A stretch of 43,014 nt of DNA from Pirellulaceae bacterium (GTDB lineage Bacteria > Planctomycetota > Planctomycetia > Pirellulales > Pirellulaceae), in NCBI GenBank assembly GCA_020852965.1, contig JADYZV010000076.1, positions 1-43,014 on the forward strand, given 5' to 3'. The notes under the pieces were generated by a model. It was not told where the DNA came from. It did not search any database and was given only the letters and a program-made list of their open reading frames with translations. Below are positions 1 to 9,109 of the stretch, piece after piece. Position 1 is the first letter of the stretch, and each line of letters opens with the position of its first letter. Made by a program: the position numbers and the translations under genes.

Positions 1-132
1 ACCTTGGCCAAGCAGCGTCCCCACCAACAGATAGCCAATCAACACCGAGACACTTATCAGGCGGCAAACAATCCCAGCCAACAACCCTGCGGCCAAAATA
101 ATGAGAAGGTCTTGGATGAGCGTTTGAGTCAT
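1..132 (-). CDS. Kef-type (CPA2) cation/proton antiporter, N-terminal fragment
   Basis: The reverse strand is open from an ATG at 132 to the window edge, giving 44 residues that begin MTQTLIQDLLIILAAG. They form an almost unbroken hydrophobic stretch with the IGYLLVGTLLGQ pattern typical of the first helices of CPA2/KefB-type monovalent cation:proton antiporters, where an early helix hairpin carries a conserved GYLLxGxLLGP-like segment. The rest of the gene, including the ion-binding and any TrkA-N regions, lies outside the window, so the substrate cannot be judged. No strong Shine-Dalgarno sequence is seen upstream of the ATG. Family assignment is by pattern recognition on a short fragment; another polytopic transporter is possible. 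Confidence 0.6.
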   Translation of the reverse strand, partial: MTQTLIQDLLIILAAGLLAGIVCRLISVSVLIGYLLVGTLLGQG

Positions 133-639
133 CGAGTGAAGCGTTCAAACAGTTCGAGAATACGGGAAACAGCCCTATCAGCCGCAGTACGTTAAGAATG
201 GCAATCGTTTACGAACCTGCAGGTTTGGGAGTTGTCTTCACCACGAAGCATACGAAACACACGAAGGACAATCCTCCGTCGGTGTTTTTGATGGCCCCGC
301 GATGAGGTAATAAGCACTGCTGAATTACTCTGTTCAAAGAAGAAGAATGCAAAATCATGTGAGCGATATTCGAGGATTACAAAAGAGCACAGAATGAGCG
401 AATCGACCACTATATGGCTTTGAGGATGATAGTGTGGGATGCACGAAACAAGTCAAGTAGAATCGAGCCAACTTTCCATGTTTTCCGTGTTTTTCGTGGT
501 CAAGCAACGAACTGTTTCATGATCGGTTAAAAAACTTCACAAAAGTCATGGGCATCGAGAAGCACGGCTCCGGAAACCGATTGGAAAACCTTGCGAGGCA
601 GGTTATTCTAACCGCTCCCTCGAAACGTGGAGAGACGGC
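133..639. other. Intergenic region between divergent genes, with 'ttcgtg' repeats
   Basis: About 500 bases separate the antiporter start from rhaA, and no convincing gene is present. Short 'cacgaa/ttcgtg' tracts occur at about 239-270 (reverse sense) and 481-503 (forward sense). The forward copy shares the exact 17-mer GTGTTTTTCGTGGTCAA with 16717-16733, so it is a dispersed repeat. Promoters for both flanking genes should lie here, but I could not assign boxes. A purine-rich GTGGAGAG just before 640 is a plausible ribosome binding site for rhaA. Confidence 0.5.
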
Positions 640-1944
640 ATGCGAGATAAACCAAGCGACCACGCGAACGACGACAGCAATTCGTCCGAAAAAATTGCGG
701 CAGCCTACTACCACATGGCGGTAGAGCAATACGAATCGCTCGGGGTCGATGTCGAGGCGGCGTTGAAGCGACTATCGACCATCCCTCTCTCACTCCACTG
801 TTGGCAGGGAGACGATGTCGTAGGCTTCGAGGGCTCCAATGCCGCCATCGGAGGTGGGCTGGCGGTCACCGGCAACTACCCAGGACGGGCGCGCACGCTA
901 GACGAACTGCGCGAAGACCTCGAACTGTCCTACTCGCTAATCCCCGGCCAGCATCGTTTGAATCTACATGCCATGTACGGCGAATTCCCGCAGCACGTCG
1001 AGCGCGACCAAATCGAAGTCAAACATTTCCAATCCTGGATCGACTGGGCAAGCCAACAAAACGTTTGTCTCGATTTCAACCCCAGCTACTTTGCGCACCC
1101 CAAAGCCGACGATGGCTACACGCTGGCCCACGCCGACGCGGGCATTCGCCGGTTCTGGATCGACCACGGTATCGCTTGCCGCAAGATCGCTGCCGCCATG
1201 GGAGCTGCCCAAGGAAACCCTTGCATCAACAACGTCTGGGTGCCGGACGGTAGCAAAGACACTCCGGCTAGTCGCAAGGCACCTCGCGAGCGCTTGGCCG
1301 CTGCTCTCGATGCGGTGTTCCAGCAGGCCTTCGACCCTAGTCTGCTGCTCGACGCCGTGGAATGCAAACTGTTCGGCCTCGGGTCAGAAAGCTACGTGGT
1401 CGGTTCGCACGAGTTCTATTTGTCTTATGCCATCTCACGGCAAAAGGTCCTATGCCTAGACGCGGGGCACTTCCATCCAACGGAAGTGATTTCCGACAAG
1501 ATCTCAGCCGTCTTGATGGGCGTCCCGCAACTTCTGCTACACGTCAGTCGCGGCGTGCGCTGGGACAGCGATCATGTGGTGACCTTTAGCGATGAACTAC
1601 AAGCCATCATGTTAGAAGTAGTGCGCGGCGACTACCTGTCGCGCGTGCATATTGGCTTGGACTACTTTGACGCCAGTATCAATCGTATCGCCGCTTGGGT
1701 CATCGGCAGCCGCAACGCGCTCAAAGCGCTGCTGGCAGCTTTGCTCGAGCCGACCGAACGCTTGCTGCAGCTCGAAGCGGCCGGTGACTACACGGCTCGA
1801 CTGGCTTTGATGGAAGAACAGAAGCTCATGCCACTTGGTGCCGTGTGGAATCACTACTGCCAAACGATGAATGTCCCGCCCGCAGTCCGTTGGCTCGAAG
1901 CGGTACGGAAATACGAATGCAACGTGCTGTCGCGCCGCACCTAG
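640..1944 (+). CDS. rhaA: L-rhamnose isomerase
   Basis: This enzyme interconverts L-rhamnose and L-rhamnulose (EC 5.3.1.14) in the cytoplasm, the first step of rhamnose breakdown. The 434-residue product is close to the usual length (about 419 in E. coli) and matches the family throughout. The N-terminal region has [14 protein letters not shown], the middle has [10 protein letters not shown] and [10 protein letters not shown], and the metal site contains [10 protein letters not shown] and VRWDSDHV. By spacing, His277, Asp309 and Asp311 correspond to the E. coli metal ligands His262, Asp294 and Asp296. The ATG at 640 follows a GGAGAG-type ribosome binding site. It is the first gene of a forward cluster with a transporter, an aldehyde dehydrogenase and a class II aldolase, which fits rhamnose use. 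The stop codon abuts a triple repeat. Confidence 0.95.
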   Translation: MRDKPSDHANDDSNSSEKIAAAYYHMAVEQYESLGVDVEAALKRLSTIPLSLHCWQGDDVVGFEGSNAAIGGGLAVTGNYPGRARTLDELREDLELSYSLIPGQHRLNLHAMYGEFPQHVERDQIEVKHFQSWIDWASQQNVCLDFNPSYFAHPKADDGYTLAHADAGIRRFWIDHGIACRKIAAAMGAAQGNPCINNVWVPDGSKDTPASRKAPRERLAAALDAVFQQAFDPSLLLDAVECKLFGLGSESYVVGSHEFYLSYAISRQKVLCLDAGHFHPTEVISDKISAVLMGVPQLLLHVSRGVRWDSDHVVTFSDELQAIMLEVVRGDYLSRVHIGLDYFDASINRIAAWVIGSRNALKALLAALLEPTERLLQLEAAGDYTARLALMEEQKLMPLGAVWNHYCQTMNVPPAVRWLEAVRKYECNVLSRRT

Positions 1945-2092
1945 CTAACGCCCCCTGCCAGCTTGTCTGGCAGGAGCAGAAGTTTTGCAATTAAGCTAAC
2001 GCCCCCTGCCAGCTTGTCTGGCAGGAGCAGAAGTTTTGCAATTAAGCTAACGCCCCCTGCCAGCTTGTCTGGCAGGAGCAGAAGTTTTGCAA
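1944..2092. repeat. Three tandem 51-bp palindromic repeats (family A)
   Basis: Three head-to-tail copies start at 1944, 1995 and 2046, with the last one truncated. The first base of copy one is the last base of the rhaA stop codon. Each unit contains the perfect hairpin CTGCCAG-CTTGT-CTGGCAG followed by a GGAGCAGAAGTTTTGCAA tail. The copies are identical over their shared length, which suggests recent duplication. Related palindromes with a GCTTG centre and an AAGTTTT tail occur at 2197-2236, 20701-20745, 20796-20842, 20871-20917 and 24435-24478. The hairpins could also slow or stop transcription after rhaA, but there is no T-run. Confidence 0.9.
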
Positions 2093-2196
2093 ATAGAAGA
2101 ATTCGAACAACGTAGCCCCTTCGCCAGTTGGCCTACCCGCCAAGCCACCGAAGGGGGAGCGCGCCATTTGGTGCCGCCAATACTAAACACAAAACT

Positions 2197-2236
2197 TACG
2201 CCCCTGCCCGACAAGCCGGCGAGGGGACGGAATAAA
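2197..2236 (-). repeat. Inverted single copy of palindromic repeat family A
   Basis: Read on the reverse strand, this stretch has the family A arrangement: CCCCTCGCCGGCTTGTCGGG, then CAGGGG, then GTAAGTTTTG. It lies opposite in orientation to the triple array at 1944-2092 and ends a few bases before the transporter start at 2241, so it overlaps that gene's presumed leader. Confidence 0.65.
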
Positions 2237-2240
2237 GACT

Positions 2241-3665
2241 ATGACCGAAGAAGCTCCAACCAGCAGCGGCGAGTTTGAACGGGAAGCCGTTCCCGAATCC
2301 GCCTTACTCGGTTCGGGAAAATTCTGGGGCATGTATGCTGGCGAACATGCTGCCGGAACGGAATTCATGATCGGCCCACTATTCTTAGCCGCCGGTGCCA
2401 GCCTACAGGATTTGATTCTCGGGCTGCTGCTGGGGAATCTGCTGGCAGTGCTCACTTGGCGATATCTAGTGACGCCCATTGCCGTCGCCAAACGCCTGAC
2501 TCTCTACTACCAGCTTGAGCGCATCGCCGGCGGTTCGCTGGTCAAATTCTACAACGTCATCAGCGGTCTGCTGTTTTGTTTCCTGGCTGGTGCGATGATC
2601 ACTGTCTCGGCGACGGCCATCGGCGTACCATTCAATATCGCCTTTGATGTCCCACCAGCCATGTTGGGCCTGAGCAATCCTGCCTTCACGCTGCTGGTTG
2701 TGTTGGTCGGCGGTGTTATCGCTGCCGTGGCAGCCGGGGGCTATGAACGCGTGGCCCGAGTCGCCAACATCGCTGCCCCTTGGATGATTGTGGTCTTTGC
2801 CGCATGTGGCATCGTGTCGCTGGCCCAATTGGAAGTCAGCAGTTTCGCCTCGCTATGGGAAGGGACGTTTTGGACCGATGCTATCGCTTTCGTGCGTGCG
2901 AAGGAGGCGGCAGCAGGCAAGCCGCCGACCGTGTTTGGCTTTGGCCAAATAGTCATATTCGCTTGGCTATGCAACGGTGCGATGCATTTTGGCATGGCCG
3001 ACCTGACCATCTTTCGCTTTGCCCGCAACCCTGCCTCAGGTTGGGCACCAGCTATTGGTATGTTTCTGGGGCATTACATGGCTTGGATCGCGGCTGGTCT
3101 ACTACTCGCCGCTCTGATCAAACTGCAGCCCGCAGCAACGCTCAACGCGACTGGCGAAGTGACTGCCAATCCAGGGCTATTGGCATACGAAGCCTTGGGT
3201 TGGACCGGTATCGCTTGTGTGGTCATTGCCGGCTGGACCACCGCCAACCCCACCATCTATCGTGCTGGGCTTGCTTTCCAAGGAGTTCTGCCGCGCAGTT
3301 CTCCGGTAGTCATGACCCTGTTCGCTGGGGCTGTGGCCACCATCGCTGGGGCTTTCCCTAATTTATCTGCCAAGCTGCTAGGCTTTGTCGGTACCTACGG
3401 TACGGTGCTCGGCCCTATGGGCGCTGTCATATTTGTTGATTTTTACTTGATGCGAAAGTTTGGGCTGCGAGATGAATATGCGCTGCATAGCAAGACATCG
3501 ATCAACTCGGCCGTATTGATCGCCTGGCTGTTGCCCGTCGTCGTCGGATTGTATTTAATTTTTGTGCAGGGAGTGTTTGCTGCCTACGCAGTCATCCCTT
3601 GCTGGTTCGCCTGCGGTGCGCTGTACTTGTTGCTCAGCAAGTTCGTGCAAAGGCCAACAACGTAG
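2241..3665 (+). CDS. NCS1-type (cytosine permease-like) transporter
   Basis: The 474-residue protein is highly hydrophobic, with about 12 predicted membrane segments, and resembles the nucleobase:cation symporter-1 (purine-cytosine permease) family. Recognisable features are the N-terminal GPLFLAAGASLQDLILGLLLGN region, the FGFGQIVIFAWLCN segment, and the WTTANPTIYRAGLAFQ segment near residues 333-348. Family members import nucleobases, hydantoins or vitamins with a cation. Here the gene sits between rhaA and an aldehyde dehydrogenase/aldolase pair, so it may instead import the sugar or a pathway metabolite. That substrate is inferred from context only. The next gene is a tiny two-helix membrane protein that could be an accessory subunit. 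The start is ATG, and a family A repeat lies directly upstream. Confidence 0.8.
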   Translation: MTEEAPTSSGEFEREAVPESALLGSGKFWGMYAGEHAAGTEFMIGPLFLAAGASLQDLILGLLLGNLLAVLTWRYLVTPIAVAKRLTLYYQLERIAGGSLVKFYNVISGLLFCFLAGAMITVSATAIGVPFNIAFDVPPAMLGLSNPAFTLLVVLVGGVIAAVAAGGYERVARVANIAAPWMIVVFAACGIVSLAQLEVSSFASLWEGTFWTDAIAFVRAKEAAAGKPPTVFGFGQIVIFAWLCNGAMHFGMADLTIFRFARNPASGWAPAIGMFLGHYMAWIAAGLLLAALIKLQPAATLNATGEVTANPGLLAYEALGWTGIACVVIAGWTTANPTIYRAGLAFQGVLPRSSPVVMTLFAGAVATIAGAFPNLSAKLLGFVGTYGTVLGPMGAVIFVDFYLMRKFGLRDEYALHSKTSINSAVLIAWLLPVVVGLYLIFVQGVFAAYAVIPCWFACGALYLLLSKFVQRPTT

Positions 3666-3779
3666 CTCGGTGATCCCCCACCGAATTTGCATCGTATCAA
3701 TTTGCACTGTACCTGCCTGAGTGGCAATTTCGAACTGCGACCAACGATGCTGGCGGGTTCATGCGACATCAACCGACGC

Positions 3780-3840
3780 GAGGGACTCGTAACCTCGTCC
3801 ACTACAGCAGACGGAGGGACTCGTGACCTCGTCCACTACA
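3780..3840. repeat. 27-bp direct repeat, two copies, period 34
   Basis: GAGGGACTCGT(A/G)ACCTCGTC followed by CACTACA occurs at 3780-3806 and again at 3814-3840 with one substitution. The array lies between the transporter stop and the small membrane gene. The second copy covers a GTG that would open an upstream extension of that gene, which is one reason to prefer the later ATG. Confidence 0.85.
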
Positions 3841-3873
3841 ACTGACGCGTTTTTTGGATTTCCAGGGATCACT

Positions 3874-4068
3874 ATGCGAACCGCGACCCAAATTATTTCA
3901 CTGATTTCATTTTGTGCAGTGAGCCTGCCTTGCTGGCTGTTCCTTGCCGGCAGATTGGACCTGGAGACGGTCCAGTGGTTGGCCTGCCTGGGAACCATCG
4001 GCTGGTTTGTAGCCACGCCAATCTGGATGGGGCGCAGCGCGATCGTCGATGGTGAGCCAACCATCTGA
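3874..4068 (+). CDS. Small two-helix membrane protein of unknown function
   Basis: Starting at the ATG at 3874, the product has 64 residues with two hydrophobic segments, roughly residues 4-24 (QIISLISFCAVSLPCWLFLA) and 33-50 (WLACLGTIGWFVATPIW). They are separated by a short polar turn with Asp and Glu, and the C-terminus is charged. A GTG at 3823 would extend the frame by 17 residues, but that stretch is made of the 27-bp direct repeat and adds only polar residues, so the ATG is preferred. The gene lies 208 bases after the transporter and 81 bases before the aldehyde dehydrogenase. A role as a small transporter partner is a guess from position; I do not recognise a named family. Confidence 0.6.
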   Translation: MRTATQIISLISFCAVSLPCWLFLAGRLDLETVQWLACLGTIGWFVATPIWMGRSAIVDGEPTI

Positions 4069-4136
4069 ACAACCTTGGTGACAACAGCGCCAACTATAAA
4101 TGACTACAATAATACTCGCCTATTAGCCACCAACTC

Positions 4137-4141
4137 AGGAG
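4137..4141 (+). promoter_or_regulatory. Ribosome binding site that sets the aldehyde dehydrogenase start
   Basis: AGGAG is placed eight bases before the ATG at 4150. The upstream in-frame start at 4075 has no comparable site and would add 25 residues that look unlike a dehydrogenase N-terminus. Confidence 0.7.
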
Positions 4142-4149
4142 TCCAGCCG

Positions 4150-5646
4150 ATGACGACCACCTTTAAGAACGATCTTCAACTTCTTCCCGAGGTCAAAACC
4201 TTTCTCAGCCGCGATGTCCTGCCGGCGATTGTTGGTGGGCGCGAAGTCATGGCGGCCAGCGGTGCGACGCTAGCCACCATCGACCCGGGTTCAGGCCAGA
4301 AATTGGCTGAAATCCAAGACCTCGATGCATCCGAGATCGATCGCGCGGTCGATGTGGCTAACGCTGCCTTTCCCGCTTGGGCCAAACTGTCCCTCGAAGA
4401 GCGTAGCAAGATCCTCTTGCGACTGGCCGACGCCGTGGAAAAGCACAAGCCGATTATCGCGCAGATCGAAGCTCTCGATGCAGGCAAAATCGAAGCCCAA
4501 GCCCAAGGAGACGTGCAGAATTTCGTCGATACCTTGCGCTACTTCGTCAAACTGTCGGGGCAAGTCAAACAGCGCACGAAGCTCGAAGTCGAGGGGCACG
4601 AGGCGTGGACATACAAACAGCCGTGGGGGGCCTGCGCTTTCATTTTCCCTTGGAATTTCCCCATGTTGCTCATCGGCTGGGGGATCTCGCCCGCACTGGC
4701 TGCCGGTAACACGGTCGTTATTAAACCGGCTGAAGACACTTCGCTCTCTGCAATCTATCTAGCCGAACTGGCCAAAGAGATAGGAGTTCCCGACGGAGTG
4801 ATCAATGTGGTCACAGGCCGAGGAGCTACCGCTGGTGCTGCGTTAGCCAACAACGCCAATATTAAACGCATGTCCTTTACCGGCTCCCCTGAAGTCGGAC
4901 GCTTGGTGGGTGAAGCCTGTGGGCGCAATTTAGTTCCTGTCAAATTGGAATTGGGAGGCAAAGGGGCTGCGGTGGTATTCAACGATGTCGATGTCAAAGC
5001 TACAGCGGAAGCGCTCGTGGGTGCGATCACTTTCCATAGCGGCCAAGTCTGTTGTGATGCCACTCGCTGGCTGGTGCAATCGGACATCTACGACGAGTTC
5101 GTCGCTTACTGCGTCGAGCGCCTGAAGCAGATTCGCGTGGGGCATCCACTCGATCCAGACAGCCAAATGGGCCCCGTGGTCAATCCTAAGCAACGCCAGC
5201 GCGTGCTGGGCTACTTGGAGAAAGGCAAGGCCGACGGGGCCGAATGCGTGCTCGAAGGCGGCCCCGCGCAGGTCGACGGCTTTACCGGCAATTACGTCAA
5301 GCCCGCGCTGCTCGCCGGCTCGCTCGATAATGTGGCGGCGCGCGAAGAGATCTTTGGACCTGTCGCTTACTTGGCTCGCTTTAAGGATGAAGCCGAGGCG
5401 ATCGAGATGGCCAACAACACCGACTACGGTCTAGCCAATAGTGTGTGGACCGAAGATCCCATTCGCGCCGCGCGGATGGCCGAAAGCATGACCGCAGGCA
5501 ACAGTTGGATCAACGCCCACAACGTATTCCCCCAAGGTGTTCCCTACGGTGGCGTCAACAAAAGCGGCCTGGGAGGTGGCGTGCTGTCGATCGAAACCTT
5601 GCTGGACTACTACCGCAATACCTCGATCGTCCGCCCTTTGAAGTAA
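4150..5646 (+). CDS. NAD(P)-dependent aldehyde dehydrogenase, likely lactaldehyde oxidation
   Basis: The 498-residue protein is a full-length member of the aldehyde dehydrogenase superfamily, which oxidises an aldehyde to a carboxylate with NAD(P). Visible landmarks are the [20 protein letters not shown] cofactor segment, [23 protein letters not shown], the general base in [13 protein letters not shown] (Glu267), the nucleophile in [12 protein letters not shown] (Cys301), and the [13 protein letters not shown] and [11 protein letters not shown]-terminal motifs. The aldolase four bases downstream would produce lactaldehyde from rhamnulose (phosphate), so lactaldehyde is the likely substrate. 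This is inferred from the cluster rather than from specificity residues. The start is fixed by a good AGGAG. The tight spacing to the aldolase implies co-transcription. Confidence 0.9.
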   Translation: MTTTFKNDLQLLPEVKTFLSRDVLPAIVGGREVMAASGATLATIDPGSGQKLAEIQDLDASEIDRAVDVANAAFPAWAKLSLEERSKILLRLADAVEKHKPIIAQIEALDAGKIEAQAQGDVQNFVDTLRYFVKLSGQVKQRTKLEVEGHEAWTYKQPWGACAFIFPWNFPMLLIGWGISPALAAGNTVVIKPAEDTSLSAIYLAELAKEIGVPDGVINVVTGRGATAGAALANNANIKRMSFTGSPEVGRLVGEACGRNLVPVKLELGGKGAAVVFNDVDVKATAEALVGAITFHSGQVCCDATRWLVQSDIYDEFVAYCVERLKQIRVGHPLDPDSQMGPVVNPKQRQRVLGYLEKGKADGAECVLEGGPAQVDGFTGNYVKPALLAGSLDNVAAREEIFGPVAYLARFKDEAEAIEMANNTDYGLANSVWTEDPIRAARMAESMTAGNSWINAHNVFPQGVPYGGVNKSGLGGGVLSIETLLDYYRNTSIVRPLK

Positions 5647-5650
5647 CACC

Positions 5651-6973
5651 ATGAATTTCCTGCGCAAATTGCTACATCCCCGCGATGAGATCCTGCAGAC
5701 CATGGATCGCATCTATCGCAATCGTCTGACGACCACCTCCGGTGGAAATATTTCGATCCACGATGCCGCCGGGGATATTTGGATCACACCCGCGCGCGTT
5801 GACAAAGGCAGCTTGACACGTGCCGATATGGTTTGTCTACGGCATGATGGTAGCGTGGATGGCTCGCATCCAGCATCCTCCGAGCTACCGTTTCACCAGG
5901 CGATCTACGCCGCGCGGCCAGACATCCGCGCGATCGTGCATGCGCATCCCGTCGCCTTGGTAGCTTTCAGTATTTGTCGGCAGGTACCCGACACACGCTT
6001 GTTTCATCAAGCCCACTGGGTATGTGGCAAGACGGGCTTTGCCCCTTACGCTTGTCCCGGCAGCCAACAGTTGGGCGCTCGAATCGCCGCCACGTTTCAA
6101 CAGGGGTGCGACAGCGTGATCCTCGAAAATCACGGTGTGGTGGTCGGCGGTGACACCTTGGCGCGCGCCTTCGAACGCTTCGAAGCCTTTGAGTTCGCCG
6201 GCAAGACGATTATCAAAGCCAACCAACTTGGACCGATCCGCTCCCTGGACGATGCGCAACTCGCACTCGCGGCCAATCGTAGCGTCGACTTCGAATCGTT
6301 CACACCACCGGTAGCCACGTCGGAGGAGCGTGAACTGCGCCGACAACTCGGCGACTTCGTGCGTCGCGGATGTCGCCAGCGTCTTTTGATCAGTACCGAA
6401 GGGAGCTTTTCCGTCCGACTCCCTAGCCAAGTCAGTCGAGCGAGTGGTTTGTCCGCCGAGGCGTTCCTAATCACTCCCTCACAGCAAGATCGTGAGCGAT
6501 TGCGGATCGGTGATTTTGTATTGGTCGACGGCCCACGTCGCGAAGCTGGCAAATTGGCCAGCCGTGCTGCGGCCGCGCATCAAGCCATTTACCATCGCCA
6601 CCCGGATATCCAAGCCATCGTGTTTGCACATCCTGTCAACGCGACCGCCTTCAGCGTCACCGACTCTACACTCGATGTGCGGACGATCCCAGAAAGTTAC
6701 GTCTTTCTGCGCGACGTGGGGCGCGTGCCGTATGGTACGCACTACCGCGACGATGGGTCGATCGCCGACTATGTTTCCGCAGCCACACCGGCGGCCATCT
6801 TGGAGAACGATGGGGTCATTGTCACCGGACGTAGCGTGCTCGATGCCTTTGATCGTTTAGAAGTACTCGAGTCTACGGCCGAGGCCGTAATCAACGCTCG
6901 CAGCATCGGCACCATTTCGGCCATGTCCGATACCGTCATAGACGAACTGAAAAAGAATTTTAACCTTCCCTAA
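5651..6973 (+). CDS. Double-domain class II aldolase/adducin protein, second domain degenerate
   Basis: The 440-residue protein is a tandem of two class II aldolase/adducin domains (about 10-200 and 225-425). Single-domain relatives such as L-fuculose-1-phosphate and L-rhamnulose-1-phosphate aldolases cleave the sugar to lactaldehyde and a C3 unit using zinc. Domain 1 keeps the expected set: Glu78 (SSELPFHQ), His97 and His99 (HAHP) and His161 (ENHGV). In domain 2 the aligned positions are Ala306, Phe325, His327 and Asp387, so three of four key residues are lost and it is probably not catalytic. It may serve oligomerisation or regulation. Position after the aldehyde dehydrogenase (4-base gap) and in the rhaA cluster supports a rhamnulose(-phosphate) aldolase role. 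The natural substrate and its phosphorylation state are unknown. Confidence 0.85.
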   Translation: MNFLRKLLHPRDEILQTMDRIYRNRLTTTSGGNISIHDAAGDIWITPARVDKGSLTRADMVCLRHDGSVDGSHPASSELPFHQAIYAARPDIRAIVHAHPVALVAFSICRQVPDTRLFHQAHWVCGKTGFAPYACPGSQQLGARIAATFQQGCDSVILENHGVVVGGDTLARAFERFEAFEFAGKTIIKANQLGPIRSLDDAQLALAANRSVDFESFTPPVATSEERELRRQLGDFVRRGCRQRLLISTEGSFSVRLPSQVSRASGLSAEAFLITPSQQDRERLRIGDFVLVDGPRREAGKLASRAAAAHQAIYHRHPDIQAIVFAHPVNATAFSVTDSTLDVRTIPESYVFLRDVGRVPYGTHYRDDGSIADYVSAATPAAILENDGVIVTGRSVLDAFDRLEVLESTAEAVINARSIGTISAMSDTVIDELKKNFNLP

Positions 6974-7098
6974 CTGCTCTGCTTTATTGGGCCTGTGTGC
7001 GAACACCGCGCTATTACGGCTCAGATTGTTCTATATTTAAAACTCGTTCACCTGCGAGACAAGCTCACAGGGGTCCAAAAAAGATATGTGGTACAACG

Positions 7099-7112
7099 AG
7101 CCGCAAGCGGCT
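7099..7112. terminator. Small hairpin between convergent genes
   Basis: AGCCGC-AA-GCGGCT is a perfect 6-bp stem between the aldolase stop (6973) and the convergent Tat protein stop (7127). It is followed by no clear T-run in either direction, so terminator function is tentative. Confidence 0.3.
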
Positions 7113-7126
7113 GATTCCCTACGCCA

Positions 7127-8677
7127 TCACGCCTCGACGCCCAATAGCTCGCAGGCTTCGTGATAGCCGGGAGCGGGAGTGCCATATTCGCTGGCGGAGA
7201 CGCGGGCTAAGGCGACGAGCTGTCGCCACCGCATACTGGCGCGAGTATTGGAAAACTCCTCCATGGTGGTGCGATAGTATTTTTCTGCGTGAAGCGCGCC
7301 ATCTTCGCTGGTTGCATATTTCAAAAGTACATCGAACAAGTCTCGATGGGAGCCCCCCAATTCTCCGAAGCGGGCAGCAGCCGCTCCCGCTAGAGCTTGA
7401 TCACGCTCGCGGATCGCAGCGTCTGTTTGGTCCAGTAACTTTTGCGGATCTTCCATCGACTCCACAGCATCCATCTTGAGCGGCCAACGCTGGCGGGCCA
7501 CATGGGGGCTTTGACCGGCCGTATGGTAGGCACCTACCAGCAGGCTAGCCATCGTATTGCGATGATTGCTGACACGCGCGATGTTGCGCCAGGCGTTGGC
7601 CGCGTCGGAGGCATGCACGCCTACCGATGCACCATGCACAGTTCCCTTGACTTTGTCACCGCCGTCGTCTTTGGAACGACCAGGATCGTGCAGCAAAAGT
7701 AGATTGGCGGCGATCGACATGGCTTCCCCCACTTGATCAGGTGCGTAGCCAGCCGCTAGTGCTTGAGCAGCCGCATCAGCCGCCTGTTGGCGACTTCCCT
7801 GAAATATGGTCCAGGCCAGTTCTTCAATCCACTGATCGTCGCCCAATCGCTCCCCTGCGGCTCGGCCGAGCAACTTGTGTTGCTCTAGCAGTTGCGGCAA
7901 AAGCGTCCATAGTTCGGGCGCAGGTCTGCCTTGTTCGATACGACTTTCTGTGTCGCGCAAACAGAATCGAACCGACTGTCGGAGCAGGGTACTTGCGTGC
8001 TGCTCACCCACGAGATCAATCGCCAACCAGGCTCGCCAGGCAAGCACGACTCGGTGAACATTGGCTTCGTCCTGGACAGGAAGCTGAACCGCGTTGAAAA
8101 TTTTCTCGCGCGATTCGCCAGACATGGCCGCCATAATCTTCTCAGCTTGGTCGAAGTCAGCCACGCGAGTAGCTGCTTGTAGCTGCTCTCCGACGTGATC
8201 CAATCCTGCATGTTTGTGCGCATCGAGTCGTCGCAATACTTCGTGACTGGATCCGCCAAATTGCTGAATGCGATCGGTATTGCGATATAAGACCTTCAAT
8301 ATCGGCAGCTCGCGCCTCTCGGTCGGCAATTCGGACGACATATCGAGCGCTGGCGTCAGGGCCATGAATGTGTGGTAGCCGATATAGTCGTGACCGCCGA
8401 ATGTCCGCGCGTTGGCAAGCGCTCCCGCCGCGATCAATGTCGTCAGTTCCGTCCCACTTTTTACCTGCTCAATCAATGTTGGCTGCAATCGATTCAGCGG
8501 AGTCTCCTGCATCATGGCGACGAGTGGCTCCAAACTGCCGAACGTCAATCGATCGTTGGAATCGTCTGCGTGGGCGGACGATATCCCTAGGTCTGCGGCA
8601 AGCCCCGCACCCAAACTGCCGACAAGCATGCCACTGCCGACGTTCGTTAGGAATTGCCGACGATCTTGGTTACGCAT
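7127..8677 (-). CDS. Tat-exported alpha-helical protein of unknown function
   Basis: Read from the ATG at 8677, which has GGGAG eight bases upstream, the product has 516 residues. It starts with a twin-arginine signal: MRNQDRRQFLTNVGSG, then a hydrophobic stretch and an AHA-type cleavage site near residue 35. An ATG at 8731 would put 18 residues before the signal and is unlikely. The mature part is rich in Ala, Leu and charged residues, in a pattern suggesting a mostly alpha-helical protein. Distinct stretches include FGGHDYIGYHTFMALTPALD and GTVHGASVGVHASDAANAWR with several His residues, which could bind a metal or cofactor. Tat export suggests folding with a cofactor in the cytoplasm. I do not recognise a named family. 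It is divergent from the AMMECR1 gene and convergent with the rhamnose cluster. Confidence 0.75.
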   Translation of the reverse strand: MRNQDRRQFLTNVGSGMLVGSLGAGLAADLGISSAHADDSNDRLTFGSLEPLVAMMQETPLNRLQPTLIEQVKSGTELTTLIAAGALANARTFGGHDYIGYHTFMALTPALDMSSELPTERRELPILKVLYRNTDRIQQFGGSSHEVLRRLDAHKHAGLDHVGEQLQAATRVADFDQAEKIMAAMSGESREKIFNAVQLPVQDEANVHRVVLAWRAWLAIDLVGEQHASTLLRQSVRFCLRDTESRIEQGRPAPELWTLLPQLLEQHKLLGRAAGERLGDDQWIEELAWTIFQGSRQQAADAAAQALAAGYAPDQVGEAMSIAANLLLLHDPGRSKDDGGDKVKGTVHGASVGVHASDAANAWRNIARVSNHRNTMASLLVGAYHTAGQSPHVARQRWPLKMDAVESMEDPQKLLDQTDAAIRERDQALAGAAAARFGELGGSHRDLFDVLLKYATSEDGALHAEKYYRTTMEEFSNTRASMRWRQLVALARVSASEYGTPAPGYHEACELLGVEA

Positions 8678-9109
8678 CTGAATTCTCCCATTAGGTTTCT
8701 GCCACGCGTCAACGCAATCAGATATACACATGCGTCACTTAGTGCGGCGGTGTGCCTACAATGTAACGCGCCGAGAGGAATTTGGCAAAAAGTGAAATCG
8801 ACCTCGCTGGAGATGCATAACACATCGCTTACTCTTAAACCAAACTTCTGATCATGCACAGAAACACTTGAGTGGGTAGGTAAAATCAAGTTGATTGGAC
8901 ACTTCCAAGCTGCGAGCCAAATCAAACGCCCTTGATGACGTGGCGGGTTATGAATGCACCGCGTCGTAACCGCGCGGCGCTCACGAGTCTACATGCCTAG
9001 CACTTTTATCGCGTGCGATACTAACCCGTTAGGAGGTGGCATGACTTGTGCATACGGGCTCTAATAGGGGTTGGTGCCGCAAAGAACATTTAATTAGGGA
9101 GATCTCTAA
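8678..9109. other. Divergent intergenic region, no gene seen
   Basis: About 430 bases separate two divergent genes and must carry both promoters; I could not assign boxes confidently. A GTCGTAACCGCGCGGCGC tract near 8965-8983 resembles TTTAACCGCG-containing tracts near 29656 and 38068. GGGAGATCTCTAA just before 9110 includes a plausible ribosome binding site. Confidence 0.4.

Noticed and set aside
192-410. Reverse open frame of 72 codons left of rhaA
   Set aside because: It spans the 'ttcgtg' repeat tract, has a low-complexity Phe run, no ribosome binding site and no family likeness.
1944-2092. CRISPR array
   Set aside because: The three units are contiguous 51-bp copies with no unique spacers, and no cas gene is nearby.
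6997-7479. Forward open frame of 160 codons
   Set aside because: It overlaps the 3' end of the reverse-strand Tat protein gene; its Arg/His-rich product looks like a shadow of that gene.
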